Of a DNA stretch of 64,000 bases, positions 62,616 to 64,000 are shown piece after piece. The notes beneath the pieces were generated by a model that did not search any database, had not been told where the DNA came from, and saw only the letters and a list, made by a program, of their open reading frames with translations. The translations under genes and the position numbers were made by a program. Each line of letters begins with the position of its first letter. Position 1 is the stretch's first letter. The stretch is from Gracilaria gracilis (taxonomy: Eukaryota > Rhodophyta > Florideophyceae > Gracilariales > Gracilariaceae): the NCBI GenBank assembly GCA_030374805.1, contig JARGSG010000005.1, positions 372,001-436,000 on the forward strand. Direction: 5' to 3'.

Positions 62616-63278
62616 CAGTCATTGCTGTACATGCTCACATGGCGTAAATACGCGTTGGCCAATCATTGAAACACATCGTGTAACCGCTGTGCAGTGTGAC
62701 ACCTGTACAGCGATCTTGCGTGGAATACAAAATCAACCAAATGTGGCGTACACGTACGCCAGATTATGCCGTTCGTGCTGATCTGATATCAACGACAATT
62801 GATCTGTTGGTGGTTCTTTGGACTTAGGTCCGCCGTTGTGGTTCAGTCCGGTTAGCGTGGCGAAGACGGACATCATGATCAAGAACGACTTGCTGCCTGG
62901 CATTCTTTCTGTTCGTTCGAGAAGCTGATGTGCGTCAACTTTTGAGAATCAAATTGTTGTTCCTGATCCAAAAACTGTCTACATTGTTTCCGACAGGTGA
63001 CTTCTACAGTGGGAAAAGAACACGGGTGTGTCCGTCTCCTGTGCCCAAATACTAATTATGCTCGTACATTACTACGATGACCCCAACCTCTTCGTCACCA
63101 AAGTGTTGTGTTATGGCCACAGCAAATCGAGGAAATTGTTCACCCAATGTCTTTTTGAGTTCATTTCTTGAACTTGTTCTGTAGCTCTCCCTTTTTATAG
63201 TCGGAGCAGTCCAATTCAAACTATTTTATGCTTGTCAGCTTCTTCTGCACCAATCTGAGCGCAGTCTGGTCAAGTATT
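62616..63278. other. No gene seen
   Basis: No long credible frame on either strand. Confidence 0.35.
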
Positions 63279-63974
63279 CTAGAGCACGTCAGGAGGTTCT
63301 ACAACACAATGACCTGACAGCTGATGTGGATGTCGATGATGCCGGTAAGAGTCGGGGTGATGACTGCGGCGGTGGTGTTGGCGGCGGTGTTGGTGTTGGT
63401 GGCGGTGGCGGTGATGGCGGCGGTGGGGACGCCTGACGCGATGGGGCCGATGGCGTCGGTGGTGCTGATGACCATGGTGGTGATGATGATGGCCCCAAAT
63501 CAAGTATCTGAGCATGTTGCGGAAGCTCGACCGAGATCTGCCGTGCAGCCTGTGGTCCGGTATTAGCACATCGTGATGACTAGGACCATCACGGCCGCTG
63601 AAGGGCCAAATGGAAGAGGTTCGGCGGTGATAATGAGTGTTGGGGAGACATGGTGGACATTTGTGGCCACAGGCGCGACAGCGCAGTACCTTGGACGATA
63701 CCGACATCACAGGTTGGAACGGTTGCAGTGGTGGTGACGAATTGATTTTGAGAATGTGGGCGGCTTTTGTGTGAAGGATTTGTGTTGCATGAACGATGTG
63801 GGCGGGGGGTTGCAGGAGTGGTGGTGGGGAGGGACTGGTAACGACGAGAGAAGCAGCGAAGACGATGGAATTGCTCTCGAGTCTATGCCCGACATACGCA
63901 GTTACCGGGCTTCTTCGGGGCCATTTGAGTTCTCGGCCTGCTCTTAGCATCTGTGACACTTTCGTGTAAGACAA
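63279..63974 (-). CDS. Doubtful His-rich ORF, possibly extending off the right edge
   Basis: The frame is open to the right window edge (about 240 codons). Its C-terminal third is almost only His, Arg and Pro because of a GGT/GGC repeat. The N-terminal part (DAFLSYTKVSQMLRAGRELK) and a Cys cluster (LRCRACGHKCPPC) look somewhat protein-like, but no family is recognised. Confidence 0.25.
   Translation of the reverse strand: MSYTKVSQMLRAGRELKWPRRSPVTAYVGHRLESNSIVFAASLVVTSPSPPPLLQPPAHIVHATQILHTKAAHILKINSSPPLQPFQPVMSVSSKVLRCRACGHKCPPCLPNTHYHRRTSSIWPFSGRDGPSHHDVLIPDHRLHGRSRSSFRNMLRYLIWGHHHHHHGHQHHRRHRPHRVRRPHRRHHRHRHQHQHRRQHHRRSHHPDSYRHHRHPHQLSGHCVVEPPDVL
63345..63490. repeat. Imperfect GGT/GGC/GAT trinucleotide-rich simple repeat
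   Basis: Long run of GGCGGTG, GGTGTTG and GGTGATG units on the plus strand. It encodes Gly- or Val-rich frames on plus and His-rich ones on minus. Confidence 0.8.
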
Positions 63975-64000
63975 AAAGGCGTCTAGCAGATGCCCTTCTT

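Noticed and set aside
1-64000. CRISPR arrays, rRNA genes, bacterial operons
   Set aside because: No regularly spaced short repeats, no rRNA core sequences and no ribosome-binding-site-led operons were seen.

Overview
This is nuclear DNA from a eukaryote: it has a spliced-type intron with GT..AG ends, TATA boxes 75-150 bases before start codons, single small secreted-protein genes separated by non-coding DNA, and many retrotransposons. My best guess is a florideophyte red alga such as Chondrus. The reasons are a beta-bulge GH16 galactanase-type gene, intron-poor genes, and load by Ty3/gypsy, copia and tyrosine-recombinase retroelements. The species is inference only.

Layout. 1-6.5 kb: a zinc-ribbon protein cut by the left edge (-), a fragment of an SOS1-type Na+/H+ antiporter, a truncated and broken exportin-7 gene carrying a 73-bp tandem duplication, and two small secreted-protein genes. 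7.1-10.25 kb: a decayed repeat family with a SAP-domain protein. 10.25-21.83 kb: an 11.6-kb chromodomain Ty3/gypsy element (-) with two ~850-bp LTRs and an extra gene on the opposite strand next to its 3' LTR. 22.1-33.5 kb: inverted and truncated copies of a zinc-finger/transposase element. One copy is split by a 6,130-bp PIF/Harbinger-like element (25894-32023) that carries a Myb/SANT gene, a DDE transposase and pieces of three host genes (a glycosyltransferase-like gene, acyl-CoA synthetase, PEP carboxylase). 34.9-46.2 kb: an old copia element (-) interrupted by a 5,934-bp PAT/Ngaro-type tyrosine-recombinase retrotransposon (35532-41465). 49.4-56.5 kb: a second copia element (-) with 285-bp LTRs and a TCTAG target duplication, an additional two-zinc-finger ORF before gag, and a 625-bp TA-flanked MITE inside one LTR. 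56.8-57.2 kb: a second, hAT-like MITE. 58.7-61.6 kb: two apparently intact host genes, a secreted beta-propeller protein (+) and a GH16 glycoside hydrolase (-). 62-64 kb: a reverse-transcriptase tail relic and His/Gly-rich simple sequence.

The most informative point is that three insertions are dated or bounded from inside the window. The Harbinger-type element has a paralogous empty site at 22.8 kb. The Ngaro-type element interrupts a copia RNase H gene whose frame is in register on both sides. The MITE sits in one LTR and is absent from the other. The Harbinger element is therefore a Pack-type element that took in about 3 kb of host genes, including one head-to-head gene pair with its intergenic region.
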